A DNA stretch of 64,000 nucleotides, from contig CAVRVX010000010.1 in the NCBI GenBank assembly GCA_963724735.1, positions 108,159 through 172,158 on the forward strand, read 5' to 3'. The notes under the pieces were generated by a model that saw nothing but the letters and a program-made list of their open reading frames with translations, was not told where the DNA came from and searched no databases. Positions 33,377 through 43,397 of this stretch are shown in pieces. Numbering within the stretch: the stretch's first letter is position 1; each line of letters starts with the position of its first letter. The position numbers were made by a program, and so were the translations under genes. Source of the DNA: Rhodoplanes sp963724735. GTDB lineage: Bacteria > Pseudomonadota > Alphaproteobacteria > Rhizobiales > Xanthobacteraceae.

Positions 33377-36300
33377 ATGTTTTCACACCTGATGCTGACG
33401 AGGCGCTTCGCGCCGCTGTTCTGGTGCCAGTTTTTCAGCGCCTTCAACGACAATTTCCTCAAGACCTCGCTCATCTTTCTGATCCTGTTCAAGATGTCGG
33501 GTCCGGATTCCGGCTCGGAGTCGCTGATCACCCTCGCGGGGGCCATTTTCATCTTCCCCTATTTTGTCCTCTCGGCTCTCGGCGGCGAGGTTGCCGACAG
33601 GTTCGACAAGTCGATCGTGGCGCAGCGGCTCAAGCTCGTCGAAATCGCGGTATCTTTGATCGCGGTTCTGGGCTTCTGGCTGCACTCCGTTCCCCTGCTC
33701 TTCGTGGCGCTGTTTCTCTTCGGGGTCATCGCCTCGCTGTTCGGCCCGATCAAATACGGCATCCTGCCCGACCACCTCGCCCAGTCCGAGCTTCCCGCCG
33801 GCAATGCGCTGGTCGAGGGCGCGACTTTCATCGCCATCCTGCTGGGAACGATTGTGGGCGGCATCGCCGCCCGCGGAGGCGGCGACCCCGCCTCGTTCGC
33901 CGGCCTGATGATCGGCTTCGCCATCATGTGCTGGGCAGCTGCGCTGCTTATCCCGCGCACCGGATCGGGCGCACCGGATCTGGCGATCGATCCGAACATC
34001 GCCCGCTCGACCATTGCCCTGCTGCGCTACCTTTGGGCAGAAAACCGGTTGTGGTGGGCGACCCTGGTGGTGAGCTGGTTCTGGCTCGCGGGGGCGGTCG
34101 TGCTGTCGTTGATGCCGCCGCTGATCAAGGATGCGCTCGGCGCGGCGGAAGAGGTCATCACCGTCTATCTCGCCGTGTTCTCGGTCAGCATCGCGATCGG
34201 CTCGGCCCTCGCCGCATGGCTCGCCAGCGGGCGCATCGTGCTGTTGCCGACCGTCGTCGGCGCAGTTCTCCTTGGCATATTCTGTGTCGATCTCGGCTGG
34301 TGGCTGCTCGGTGTCGAGAGCCTGGCAACCGGCCGGGGCATATCGCAAGTGTTCAGCACGGTGCGGGGCGTCCATGTCGGATTCGATCTGGCCGGCATGG
34401 CGATCGCAGGCGGCCTGTTCATCGTGCCGTCCTTCACCGCGCTCCAGGCCTGGGCCGGACCGGAGCACCGGGCGCGCGTGATCGCCGCCAACAACGTCAT
34501 GAACGCCGGCTTCATGGTGGTGAGCGGGGTCGCGGTCGCGCTGATTCAGCTCGCAGGGGTGACGCCCGCAGCGCTGTTCATTGGGCTCGGCATTGTGAAT
34601 TTCGCGGTCGCGGTCGTCGTATTCCGTACGCTTCCGACCAATCCCGCGCGCGATTTCCTCTCCATCGTTTTTCGCGCGTTTTACCGGCTCGACGTGCAGG
34701 GCCTCGAAAATATCGCCAAGGCCGGCCCCAACGCGATCATCGCGCTCAATCACGTGAGCTTCCTTGATGCACCGCTCGCGCTTTCGATGCTGGAACGCGA
34801 TCCTGTCTTCGCCATCGACAGCACGATCGCGCAGCGCTGGTGGGTGAAGCCGTTCCTGCATTTCACCCGTGCGATGCCGCTCGACCCGACCAAACCGTGG
34901 GGAACGCGCACCCTGATCCGTGCGGTCCAGGCGGGCGAGGCGCTAATCATCTTCCCCGAGGGCCGCCTGACCGTCACCGGCAGCCTCATGAAGGTCTATG
35001 ACGGAGCCGGACTCATCGCCGACAAGTCCGGGGCGATCGTGGTGCCCGTCCGGATCAAGGGTCTCGAACAGACGCCCTTCACGCGTCTCGATCGCGCCCA
35101 GGTGCGCCGAAAGCTGTTTCCCAAGGTCAAGGTGACCATCCTCGAACCCGTGAAACTGTATGTTGACCCGGAGCTCAAGGGCAAGAAGCGACGCATCGCG
35201 GCGGGTGCGGCGCTCTACGAGGTGATGTCCGACCTCGTGTTTCGCACCACCTCGACGGACCGCACCATCCCGCAGGCGATGATCGACGCCGCCGAGACCC
35301 ACGGGTGGCGCTGGATCGCGGTCGAAGACCCGGTCTCGGGCGCCTTCTCCTATCGCCGGCTGCTGCTCGGCGCGGCCGTGCTCGGCCGCAAGCTGTTGCC
35401 GCTTGCGGCGGAAGGCCAGGCGATCGGCGTCCTGCTGCCGAACGCGAATGGGACGGTGGTGACCATCCTCGCGCTGATGTCGGCCGGCCGCATTCCGGCC
35501 ATGCTCAATTTCAGCGCGGGGCCAGCGAACATCGCCGCCGCCTGCCGGGCCGCGGCGCTGCAGACGATCATCACCTCGCACGTCTTTGTCGAGAAAGGCC
35601 GCCTGGAGAAGATTATTGACGCGCTCGCGCCGGACTACCGCATCGTCTATCTGGAAGACGTGCGCGCGACCGTCACGTTCGGCGACAAGCTGCGCGGGAT
35701 GCGTGAATTCAAACATCCGCTCGTCGCGCGCAAGCCGGACGACGCGGCCTGCATCATGTTCACCTCGGGCTCGGAAGGCATGCCGAAGGGCGTGGTTCTG
35801 TCGCATCGAAACATTCTTGCCAACGCAGCCCAGGCTGAGGCCCGCATCGATTTCGGGCGGCGCGACACGGTGTTCAACGTGCTGCCGGTGTTCCACTCCT
35901 TCGGCCTGACGGTCGGGCTCATTCTGCCGCTGGTGCACGGCGTGCGGGTCTATATGTACCCCTCCCCGCTGCATTATCGGATCGTGCCGGAGATGATCTA
36001 CGGCACCAACGCGACCATCCTGTTCGGCACCGACACCTTCCTCGCCGGCTACGCGCGTTCGGCCAACGAGTATGATTTCCGGTCGCTCCGCTACATTCTC
36101 GCCGGCGCCGAGCCGGTGCGGGAGACGACCCGCCGCATCTACATGGAGAAATTCGGCATCCGCATTCTCGAAGGCTATGGCGTGACCGAGGCCGCCCCCG
36201 TCATTTCGCTCAACACGCCAATGTTCAACAAGTTCGCCACGGTCGGGCGGCTGTTTCCCGGCATGGAGGCACGGCTCGAACCCGTTCCCGGCGTCGAGGA

Positions 36301-36784
36301 GGGCGGCCGCCTCTATGTGCGCGGGCCCAATGTCATGGTCGGTTATCTGCGCGCGGAAAATCCCGGCGTGATCGAGCCGCCGGTCGACGGCTGGCACGAC
36401 ACGGGAGATATCGTCACCATCGACGCGCAGGGCTTCATCACCATCAAGGGCCGCGTCAGGCGCTTCGCCAAGGTCGGCGGCGAGATGATCTCGCTCGCCG
36501 CGGTGGAGGCGCTCGCAGGCGAGCTGTGGCCGGACGCGCTCTCCGGCGCAACCACGATTCCCGATCTGCGCAAAGGCGAACGGCTCATTCTGGTCACCAC
36601 GCACAAGACGCCGAGCCGCTCCGATTTCATCGCCTTTGCGCGCAGCAAGGGCGCCTCCGAGCTGCTGATTCCGGCGGAATTCATCGTGCTCGAAAAAATG
36701 CCGCTGCTCGGGTCGGGCAAGGTCGACAATCTCGCCGTAGCGAAACTCGTGCGCGAGCGCTTCAAGCTTGAAGGCGCGGCCTAG
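33377..36784 (+). CDS. aas: LplT-Aas fusion: lysophospholipid transporter / acyltransferase / acyl-ACP synthetase
   Basis: 1135 residues in three modules. An MFS transporter (about 1-400; FAPLFWCQFFSAFNDNFLKT is the LplT-type opening) comes first. A PlsC-type acyltransferase (about 420-620) has NHVSFLDAPL (HX4D) near 457 and FPEGRLT near 527. An AMP-forming acyl-ligase (about 650-1130) has FTSGSEGMPKGV near 795, EGYGVTEAAP and the C-terminal GSGKVDN. It brings 2-acyl-lysophospholipids back across the inner membrane and re-acylates them. In E. coli lplT and aas are separate genes; the fused form is known in other proteobacteria. Intact over 3.4 kb. Confidence 0.92.
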   Translation: MFSHLMLTRRFAPLFWCQFFSAFNDNFLKTSLIFLILFKMSGPDSGSESLITLAGAIFIFPYFVLSALGGEVADRFDKSIVAQRLKLVEIAVSLIAVLGFWLHSVPLLFVALFLFGVIASLFGPIKYGILPDHLAQSELPAGNALVEGATFIAILLGTIVGGIAARGGGDPASFAGLMIGFAIMCWAAALLIPRTGSGAPDLAIDPNIARSTIALLRYLWAENRLWWATLVVSWFWLAGAVVLSLMPPLIKDALGAAEEVITVYLAVFSVSIAIGSALAAWLASGRIVLLPTVVGAVLLGIFCVDLGWWLLGVESLATGRGISQVFSTVRGVHVGFDLAGMAIAGGLFIVPSFTALQAWAGPEHRARVIAANNVMNAGFMVVSGVAVALIQLAGVTPAALFIGLGIVNFAVAVVVFRTLPTNPARDFLSIVFRAFYRLDVQGLENIAKAGPNAIIALNHVSFLDAPLALSMLERDPVFAIDSTIAQRWWVKPFLHFTRAMPLDPTKPWGTRTLIRAVQAGEALIIFPEGRLTVTGSLMKVYDGAGLIADKSGAIVVPVRIKGLEQTPFTRLDRAQVRRKLFPKVKVTILEPVKLYVDPELKGKKRRIAAGAALYEVMSDLVFRTTSTDRTIPQAMIDAAETHGWRWIAVEDPVSGAFSYRRLLLGAAVLGRKLLPLAAEGQAIGVLLPNANGTVVTILALMSAGRIPAMLNFSAGPANIAAACRAAALQTIITSHVFVEKGRLEKIIDALAPDYRIVYLEDVRATVTFGDKLRGMREFKHPLVARKPDDAACIMFTSGSEGMPKGVVLSHRNILANAAQAEARIDFGRRDTVFNVLPVFHSFGLTVGLILPLVHGVRVYMYPSPLHYRIVPEMIYGTNATILFGTDTFLAGYARSANEYDFRSLRYILAGAEPVRETTRRIYMEKFGIRILEGYGVTEAAPVISLNTPMFNKFATVGRLFPGMEARLEPVPGVEEGGRLYVRGPNVMVGYLRAENPGVIEPPVDGWHDTGDIVTIDAQGFITIKGRVRRFAKVGGEMISLAAVEALAGELWPDALSGATTIPDLRKGERLILVTTHKTPSRSDFIAFARSKGASELLIPAEFIVLEKMPLLGSGKVDNLAVAKLVRERFKLEGAA

Positions 36785-36843
36785 CGGTTCTCTGCCGCTT
36801 TGGCCGACGCCTGCAATGCCGTCGAATTTGCGACCAGGGCGGC

Positions 36844-37167
36844 TTAGACGTTGGACTTGCGCGGCGCGAGCTGCTTCGTCGCCTTGAGATGCCGCGCGTG
36901 CTTGATCGAAGCGCGATGCTTGGCGTGCACGACGTGCTTGCGGGCGTGCGCCTTGGCGTATTTGCTATGCCGAATGTGGCGGACGTGCTTGACGCGCTTG
37001 TGGGTGATGCGGGCGGCGCGATGGGTCTTGGCGACGGGCTTTGCGACAGTGGCGGCCGCATTTCCGTTTCCCGGGGTCGTCGTCTGCCGAGCGGCGCCCC
37101 CTTGCGCGAGAGCCGGCGCGGTCAGCATGCTGGCGGCGACGAGCGCGATTGCAATCTTCCTCAACAT
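36844..37167 (-). CDS. Small secreted His/Lys-rich basic protein
   Basis: 107 residues from ATG at 37167. Signal peptide MLRKIAIALVAASMLTAPALAQ; the mature part is highly basic with many His and Lys (KHVRHIRHSKYAKAHARKH and similar). Such composition could bind metals, nucleic acid or polyanions, but nothing specific is shown. An upstream in-frame start adds a region without signal features, so the shorter form is preferred. Confidence 0.65.
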   Translation of the reverse strand: MLRKIAIALVAASMLTAPALAQGGAARQTTTPGNGNAAATVAKPVAKTHRAARITHKRVKHVRHIRHSKYAKAHARKHVVHAKHRASIKHARHLKATKQLAPRKSNV

Positions 37168-37375
37168 GAGCTCAACCTTTCTGCTTGGCGGCTCGCCGGC
37201 GAAATGCGGCGCGCCTTCGACCGGTCCATCCGATCTGCCTGCAATCCTGCGCGAACGCGACTGAATCTGCGCTGAAAGGCGACGCCGCGTTCCGTTCACC
37301 TATGTTAAATCGCGGTCATGTTGGCGGCGGATCGAAGGCAGCGGTCGCCCCGAAATACGCGATCCGCCAAGACCG

Positions 37376-37708
37376 TCAGCCGCTTTCGGGCGGCTCGGTT
37401 CCCGCGAGCAACCACTCGAGATACGACGAATCAACGCTTTCAACCGGCAGGACGAGGATGGCGGGCGTCGAGTAGGAATGCATTTCCTTGACCGCCGCCC
37501 GTACCGGTTCGGCGAGTGATGCACGCGTCTTGATGATCATAACGACCTCGTCCGCGCGCTCCATCGCGCCCTGCCAGGCATAGTGCGAGATCATCCCGGG
37601 CAGGATGTTCACGCACGCTGCGAGTCGTCGTTCGACCAGAGCCCTTCCCGCCGCCTCCGCCTCGACAACACTGGGGTAGGTCGTATAGACGAAAATCGCG
37701 CGCTCCAT
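37376..37708 (-). CDS. cutA: Divalent cation tolerance protein CutA
   Basis: 110 residues, full length trimeric CutA1. Family motifs: FVYTTYPSVVEAEAAGRALV, RLAACVNI, WQGAMERADEVVMIIKT and the HSYSTPAILVLPV region. Function in copper tolerance is uncertain even in E. coli. Divergent from the NAD kinase gene. Confidence 0.93.
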   Translation of the reverse strand: MERAIFVYTTYPSVVEAEAAGRALVERRLAACVNILPGMISHYAWQGAMERADEVVMIIKTRASLAEPVRAAVKEMHSYSTPAILVLPVESVDSSYLEWLLAGTEPPESG

Positions 37709-37771
37709 CCTTCATCCTTTCACACCGAGCGTCAGGCGATGCCGGACCGCACGGGGCCTGCCGAGGCAGCC

Positions 37772-38578
37772 ATGTCCTTGCCGCCCAACTTCGACCGGAT
37801 CGCCTTCGTCGCCAGCAATACGCACGACGCGCAGAACGCGCTCGCGATCCTGACCGAGCGCTACGGCCAGGTCGCGCCCGACGATGCGCAGGTGATCGTC
37901 GCGCTCGGCGGCGACGGCCTGATGCTGCAAACCCTGCACAACTTCATGGGCTCCGACAAGCCGATCTACGGGATGCATCGGGGCACGGTCGGCTTCCTGA
38001 TGAACGACTATCGCGAAGATGACCTCAAGGAGCGTCTGCGCGCCGCGGAGACAACGGTCATCCACCCGCTGTTGATGCAGGCCGTCGATAGCAACGGCAA
38101 ACGACATGAATCTCGCGCCATCAACGAGGTGTCGATCTACCGGCAGACCTATCAGGCGGCGCGGCTGACGATCCTTATCGACGGCAAGGAGCGTCTGAAG
38201 GAATTGCAGGCCGACGGCGTGATGGTGGCGACGCCCGCAGGGTCGACCGCCTACAACCTCTCCGCCATGGGCCCGATCATTCCGATCGGCTCGCCGCTCC
38301 TGGCGCTGACGCCGATCAGCCCTTTCCGGCCGCGGCGCTGGCGCGGCGCCTTGCTCCCGGACACCGCGCTAGTCACCATCAAGGTGCTCGAAGCCGACAA
38401 GCGGCCGGTCGCCGCGGTCGCCGACCACGACGAGGTGCGTTCCGTGCGTCAAGTCGACATCCGCATGGACCGCGACGTCGTCATGAAACTGCTGTTCGAT
38501 CCCGGCCATACGCTCGACGAGCGCATCCTCCGTGAACAGTTCGCCACCGAGCCGGATCGGCTGACCGGCTTTTCGTGA
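37772..38578 (+). CDS. nadK: NAD kinase
   Basis: 268 residues from ATG at 37772 (GAGG-like site upstream; ATG at 37739 would add 11). It phosphorylates NAD to NADP. Motifs are VALGGDGLMLQTL (GGDG), YGMHRGTVGFLMN (an alphaproteobacterial form of the GxxGF loop), NEVSIYR and the TPAGSTAYNLSAMGPI substrate loop. The C-terminal ADHDEVRSV is usual for the family. Confidence 0.93.
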   Translation: MSLPPNFDRIAFVASNTHDAQNALAILTERYGQVAPDDAQVIVALGGDGLMLQTLHNFMGSDKPIYGMHRGTVGFLMNDYREDDLKERLRAAETTVIHPLLMQAVDSNGKRHESRAINEVSIYRQTYQAARLTILIDGKERLKELQADGVMVATPAGSTAYNLSAMGPIIPIGSPLLALTPISPFRPRRWRGALLPDTALVTIKVLEADKRPVAAVADHDEVRSVRQVDIRMDRDVVMKLLFDPGHTLDERILREQFATEPDRLTGFS

Positions 38579-38731
38579 GTTGCCTTTCGCGACCCTTTAA
38601 CATGCGCGGGCGCAGAACAGGGCGCAGCCTTGCGCGAATTCGGGGAGGTTGTGCGATATGTTAGAGACGGGAAGGAGTCCGGCCACGGACCGCGGCCGTC
38701 TGACCTAAGCCTGTCAATTGGGGAGGAAGCA

Positions 38732-39217
38732 ATGTCCTACGCAACGGCGGTGCGTCACAAACGCGGCGGCATGTATTTCGAGGACTTCGAGGTCGGCGAG
38801 GTCATCGAGCATCGCTACCGGCGCACGGTGACCCAGATGGACAACATGCTGTTCTCGAACATGACGCTCAATCCGCAGCCTCTGCATATCGATCGGCATT
38901 TCTGTGAGCAGGAGACCCAATGGGGTCAGCCCTTGATGAATTCGCTGTTCACGCTCGGCCTCATGATCGGTATGTCGGTCTCCGACGTTTCCGTCGGCAC
39001 CACCATCGCCAATCTCGGGATGACGGAAGTGAAATTTCCCCATCCGTTGTTCGAGAACGACACCGTGCACTCAACGACCGAGATCGTCGGCAAGCGCGAA
39101 TCGAAATCGCGCGCTGACGCCGGCATCATCGAGTTCCACCACCGGGCTTACAATCAGGACGGCACGCTGGTTGCAGAATGCCGCCGCCAAGCCTTCATGC
39201 TCAAGCGCCCCAGCTGA
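38732..39217 (+). CDS. MaoC family hot-dog hydratase
   Basis: 161 residues; ATG at 38732 follows GGGGAGGAAG. Single hot-dog domain with DFEVGEVIEHRYRRTVT, the dehydratase-type NPQPLHID and the GMTEVKFPHPLFENDTV region. Likely (R)-specific enoyl-CoA or mesaconyl-CoA-type hydratase. The next gene starts 10 bp later and codes a CitE-like CoA lyase; such pairs act in C4/C5 dicarboxyl-CoA metabolism, for example methylmalyl/malyl-CoA interconversion. Exact substrate inferred, not shown. Confidence 0.82.
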   Translation: MSYATAVRHKRGGMYFEDFEVGEVIEHRYRRTVTQMDNMLFSNMTLNPQPLHIDRHFCEQETQWGQPLMNSLFTLGLMIGMSVSDVSVGTTIANLGMTEVKFPHPLFENDTVHSTTEIVGKRESKSRADAGIIEFHHRAYNQDGTLVAECRRQAFMLKRPS

Positions 39218-39227
39218 CGGTCAATCC

Positions 39228-40106
39228 ATGCGCTCACTCTTGTTCGTGCCTGCCAATTCGCAAAAGAAGCTCGACAAAGGCCTCGTCTCCGGCGCCGACG
39301 CGCTGATCGTGGATCTCGAGGACTCGGTCGTGCCGGACCGCAAGCCTGCCGCGCGAACCGCCGCCGCCGAATTCGTCAAGGCGGCGGTCGCACGCACGCC
39401 GCGCCCGCGCATCCTGGTGCGCATCAACGGCCTGACCACGGGTCTCGCCGACGCCGATCTCGACGCGGTCGTGCCCGCCCAGCCCGATGCGATCATGCTG
39501 CCCAAGGCGGAAGGCGGCCCCTCTGTCATCCATCTCGACGCGAAGCTTGCGGTGCGCGAGGCTTTGAGCGGGCTTCCGGACGGACATGTGCAGATCGTCG
39601 CGCTTGCAACCGAGACGGCGCAGTCCCTGTTCGTCGCCGGCACCTATCGCGGGGCGAGCAACCGCCTGATCGGGCTGACCTGGGGCGCGGAAGATCTCTC
39701 GGCGGACCTCGGGGCGGAGGCGAACCGCGGCGCCGACGGGCGCTTTCTCGAGCCCTATCGCTTCGCCCGCACCATTTGCCTCACCGCCGCCGCCGCCGCC
39801 CGCGTCCAGGCGATCGATACGTTGAGCGTCGACTTCCGCAACGAAGCCGCGCTGCACGAAGAGTGCGAGGAGGCGCGCCGCGACGGGTTCACCGGCAAGC
39901 TCGCGATCCACCCGGCCCAGGTTCCGATCATCAACGAGGTGCTCACGCCGACTGCGGCGGCGGTCGCCCACGCCGAAGCCATTGTCGCCGCGTTTGATGC
40001 CGCGCCGGGCGCGGGGACGGTGCAGATCAACGGGGTGATGTTCGACATCCCGCATCTCACCCGCGCCAAGAACCTGCTTGCGCGAGCCCGCGTGTTGTCG
40101 GGCTAA
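39228..40106 (+). CDS. HpcH/HpaI-CitE family CoA ester lyase
   Basis: 292 residues from ATG at 39228. TIM-barrel lyase with MRSLLFVPANSQKKL, DALIVDLEDSV (metal/substrate Asp, Glu), VRINGL, IMLPKAEG, WGAEDLSADLGA and GKLAIHPAQV. Resembles malyl-CoA/(S)-citramalyl-CoA lyases. Forms an operon with the MaoC gene upstream. Confidence 0.85.
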   Translation: MRSLLFVPANSQKKLDKGLVSGADALIVDLEDSVVPDRKPAARTAAAEFVKAAVARTPRPRILVRINGLTTGLADADLDAVVPAQPDAIMLPKAEGGPSVIHLDAKLAVREALSGLPDGHVQIVALATETAQSLFVAGTYRGASNRLIGLTWGAEDLSADLGAEANRGADGRFLEPYRFARTICLTAAAAARVQAIDTLSVDFRNEAALHEECEEARRDGFTGKLAIHPAQVPIINEVLTPTAAAVAHAEAIVAAFDAAPGAGTVQINGVMFDIPHLTRAKNLLARARVLSG

Positions 40107-40388
40107 GTATCCAGCAGAGCCGAGGGAACGGGCGGCATCTTGTAAGCTGGCTGACGGGCACGTTCGGGGCTGTGTCCTTTTCATCACAGACCAAAATTAT
40201 CGCGCCTGGTTTTCGCCGCTCGCCGCGGCGCCGCCGGGATGCCGCGATCTGGCGCGGTCGTCGTCGCGAGCCAATTACGCTGCGGGCAAAAACGCGCTAG
40301 ATCGAACTCACGGACTATGCCAAGCGCCTCACCCGTGCGGTTGGGGCTTTCGGGTGTCGCGCGAACCAAATGGCGGCTGGATCACGAG

Positions 40389-41291
40389 ATGTCGCAATCG
40401 CGGAAAACCTCAGGCGCGGAAAGCACTGATTCCGAGTTGCTGAGCCGCATCGCGGACGCCCTTGAGCGCCTCGCGCCGCCGTCTGATGCAGCGCCGGATT
40501 TTTCGGCCGCCGACGCCTTCGTCTGGCATCCTGACGGATCGCGCCTCAGCCCCGTGACGCGCATCAACCGCGTCGACATGGCCCTGCTCAAAGGGATCGA
40601 TCGGGTGCGCGACCTGCTGCTCGAGAATACCGAGCGGTTCGCACGCGGCTTCCCCGCCAACAATGCGCTCTTGTGGGGGGCGCGCGGGATGGGAAAATCT
40701 TCGCTTGTCAAAGCCGTGCACGCGGCCGTCAATGCGGGCCTTGATCCGCGGGCCGGGACTCTCAAGCTTGTCGAGATCCATCGCGAGGACATCGAAGGGC
40801 TGCCCGACCTGATGTCGCTTCTGCGCCGCGCCGCCGACCGCTTCATCGTGTTCTGCGACGATCTCTCCTTCGACGCCGCCGATACCTCGTACAAGTCGCT
40901 CAAGGCCGTGCTCGAAGGCGGGATCGAAGGACGGCCGGAGAACGTGATCCTCTACGCCACGTCAAACCGGCGCCATCTGTTGTCGCGCGACATGATGGAG
41001 AACGAACGCTCGACCGCGATCAATCCCGGCGAGGCCGTGGAGGAGAAAGTCTCGCTGTCGGACCGCTTCGGGCTGTGGCTCGGCTTCCACCGCTGCAGCC
41101 AGGACGAATATCTTGCGATGGTCGAAGGCTACGTGTCTCACTTTTCCATCTCGGCCGATCGCGAGGAGGTGCGACGCGAAGCGCTTGAATGGTCGGCGAC
41201 GCGGGGCGCGCGTTCGGGCCGCGTCGCCTGGCAATATGTGCAGAACCTCGCCGGCCGGATGAAGGTCAGATTGACTGATAAGAACCTCTGA
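40389..41291 (+). CDS. DUF815 family AAA ATPase
   Basis: 300 residues from ATG at 40389. DUF815 proteins are single-domain AAA+ ATPases of unknown role. Seen here: Walker A GARGMGKSSLVKA, Walker B FIVFCDDLSF, sensor-like ILYATSNRRHL, and the DUF815-specific EEKVSLSDRFGLWLGF. In Rhizobiales it commonly neighbours the nlpD-pcm-surE block, as here (convergent with nlpD). Cytoplasmic. Confidence 0.87.
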   Translation: MSQSRKTSGAESTDSELLSRIADALERLAPPSDAAPDFSAADAFVWHPDGSRLSPVTRINRVDMALLKGIDRVRDLLLENTERFARGFPANNALLWGARGMGKSSLVKAVHAAVNAGLDPRAGTLKLVEIHREDIEGLPDLMSLLRRAADRFIVFCDDLSFDAADTSYKSLKAVLEGGIEGRPENVILYATSNRRHLLSRDMMENERSTAINPGEAVEEKVSLSDRFGLWLGFHRCSQDEYLAMVEGYVSHFSISADREEVRREALEWSATRGARSGRVAWQYVQNLAGRMKVRLTDKNL

Positions 41292-41302
41292 GGGCGTGAA
41301 AA

Positions 41303-42592
41303 TCACGCCCCTGACGGCAGGTGCGGCATCGGATCGACCGGCGACGAGCCCTTGCGGATTTCGAAATGCAGCTGCGGCGACGTCACGGTTCCCGTCTGGC
41401 CGGACTTGGCGATCACCTGGCCGCGCCGGACCGGGTCGTTGCGCTTCACCATAATCTCGCTCGCATGCGCATAGGCGGTGACGTAGCCATTGGAATGACG
41501 GACCAGGATCAGATTGCCGTATCCCTTGAGCTCGCTTCCGGCATACGCCACGACGCCATCCTCGGCGGCGCGCACGGCGGTTCCCTCCGGCACGGCGAGA
41601 TTGATGCCGTCGTTCTGCTGCCCGTTGGTCTTTGACCCGAAATTCGCGATCACCCGGCCCTTCACCGGCCAGCGGAAGGCAAGCGAACCTCCTCGGCTGG
41701 AGGCGGTTTCTTCAGGGTCAACGGTCGGAGTGGCGACCCGCACCGCTGGCGTCGGATCAAGCGAAGCGAGTTTCTGCGGCGAGGAATTTTCTGCGGTCCG
41801 CGGCTGCGGGGCCGCCGCAGCTGCAGGAGCAGGCGCTGGCGCCGCGACGACGGCCGGCTTGGGCTGCACTTCCGGCGCCGGTGCGCTCGCCGTCCGCGGA
41901 CCGGAGGCGCTCTTTCCCGGGATGACCAGGCGGTCGCCCAATTTCACCATCGCGTGCTGGGAGATCTTGTTCGCGCTGGCGATTTCGGCCACCGGCCGGC
42001 CGTAGCGCCGGGCGATCGCGACGAGCGTTTCTCCCGGTGCGACGACGTGCACGCTGGACATCGGCGCATGCAGCTTGTCGGAGGCGGACGCCGTCGCCGC
42101 ATTGTAGCGCGGGATCACGATGCGCTGACCCGGTCGAAGCGCGGCGGGACCAGTCAGCCCGTTCGCCTCCGCGATGGCGCTTGCGGGAACGCCGTAGCGA
42201 CGGCCAAGGGAGGCCAATGTATCGCCCGCGGCGATCGTGACGGGCGTGCCGCCCTCCCAGGTCCAGCCCGATTTCGGCTTCGGATCGGCGCGCAATTGCG
42301 GGACCGCGCCGGTGAGTTCGCCGGCTGAGGGCCGGCTTCCAACTGCGCTGAGCCGGCCAGGAGCGGGCGGCACGGGCAACGCCTGCGGGTCCGGCAGGGG
42401 TTGCGTTTCCACCTGCCCGGATGGCGCCGAACCGGTCGTTTCGCTCGGCACGGGCCGCGCACTGCTCGCGAACGGATTGTCGTTAAACCGGGCAGTGTCG
42501 GAGCTGCAATTTGCTGCGACCAGGCCGACCGTCAGCAATGCGAACGCCCGGGCGAACGAGCGCGGGTTTAAGCAATCGATAACCGCACGCAT
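41303..42592 (-). CDS. nlpD: LysM / M23-family murein hydrolase activator, NlpD-like lipoprotein
   Basis: 429 residues. N-terminal lipobox VAANCSS, then an unstructured Pro-rich stretch and two LysM domains (VTIAAGDTLASLGRRYGV and VHVVAPGETLVAIARRYGR). A Pro/Ala linker leads to a C-terminal LytM/M23 domain (about 310-425). The first zinc motif, normally HxxxD, reads NDGINLAVP here, so the first His is Asn; HFEIRKG is kept. As in E. coli NlpD and EnvC, this points to an amidase activator rather than a hydrolase. The order nlpD-pcm-surE is conserved. Confidence 0.9.
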   Translation of the reverse strand: MRAVIDCLNPRSFARAFALLTVGLVAANCSSDTARFNDNPFASSARPVPSETTGSAPSGQVETQPLPDPQALPVPPAPGRLSAVGSRPSAGELTGAVPQLRADPKPKSGWTWEGGTPVTIAAGDTLASLGRRYGVPASAIAEANGLTGPAALRPGQRIVIPRYNAATASASDKLHAPMSSVHVVAPGETLVAIARRYGRPVAEIASANKISQHAMVKLGDRLVIPGKSASGPRTASAPAPEVQPKPAVVAAPAPAPAAAAAPQPRTAENSSPQKLASLDPTPAVRVATPTVDPEETASSRGGSLAFRWPVKGRVIANFGSKTNGQQNDGINLAVPEGTAVRAAEDGVVAYAGSELKGYGNLILVRHSNGYVTAYAHASEIMVKRNDPVRRGQVIAKSGQTGTVTSPQLHFEIRKGSSPVDPMPHLPSGA

Positions 42593-42737
42593 ATCCTACT
42601 CACTTAGACTCGGACAGACCTGCGGAAAGTAAACCGCGATCAAGTAAAGATTGATTTAAGGAATACACGGTCCCTTAATCGTAAAGCCGAAAAGCGAAGG
42701 GTGCTGCCCGACGGGCCGCGCTCGGCGCGCGGGAAGA

Positions 42738-43397
42738 CTAGAGTTCCTGCGCCTTGCCGGACACAAGGGGAACGAAGCGGACGCCGATCAGGTCCTCTCG
42801 GGTAATCCCCTCGCCTGACTTTGTCAGCTTGACGATTGATTGCGATCGGGCATGCGGTCCGAGCGGAAGCACCATGACGCCGCCATCGACCAACTGCTCC
42901 ACCAGCGCCGAGGGAACCGTCTCCGCCGCCGCGGTGACGATGATGCGATCAAACGGAGCCTGCTCCGGGAGTCCGCCAAGTCCGTCGCCGACAATCACGT
43001 CGATATTGGCGTAGCCGAGAGTTTCGAATCTGATGCGCGCCGCGGCCGCGAGCGTACGATAGCGCTCGATGGTCACCACCATGCGAGCGAGCCGGGACAG
43101 AATGGCCGCCTGGTAACCGGAGCCCGTGCCGATTTCGAGAACCCGGTGCTCGGGCAAAACGGCAAGCTGCTCCGTCATGTAGGCCACGATATAGGGCTGG
43201 CTTATCGTCTGTCCGCAGGCGATCGGGAGCGCGTGGTCGGTATAGGCGCGCGCTGCATATTCGGTGGGCACGAAATATTCGCGCGGAACGAGGTCCATCG
43301 CCCGCAAGACGTTCTGATTCATGATGCCGCGACGCCGCAGCATCAGCAGAAAGCCCATACGGCCCACGCGATCGTCGGCGACCTGCATCTCGGGCAT
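42738..43397 (-). CDS. pcm: Protein-L-isoaspartate O-methyltransferase
   Basis: 219 residues from ATG at 43397 (ATG at 43430 would add 11). SAM-dependent repair enzyme for isoaspartyl damage. Motifs: GQTISQPYIVAYMTEQL, motif I VLEIGTGSGYQAAIL, motif post-I VVTIERY, and PFDRIIVTAAAETVP. Sits between nlpD and surE on the minus strand; a response regulator gene has been inserted on the other strand in the gap to surE. Confidence 0.93.
   Translation of the reverse strand: MPEMQVADDRVGRMGFLLMLRRRGIMNQNVLRAMDLVPREYFVPTEYAARAYTDHALPIACGQTISQPYIVAYMTEQLAVLPEHRVLEIGTGSGYQAAILSRLARMVVTIERYRTLAAAARIRFETLGYANIDVIVGDGLGGLPEQAPFDRIIVTAAAETVPSALVEQLVDGGVMVLPLGPHARSQSIVKLTKSGEGITREDLIGVRFVPLVSGKAQEL

Noticed and set aside
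34943..36604. 553-codon minus-strand open frame
   Set aside because: Shadow of the acyltransferase/ligase part of the LplT-Aas fusion.
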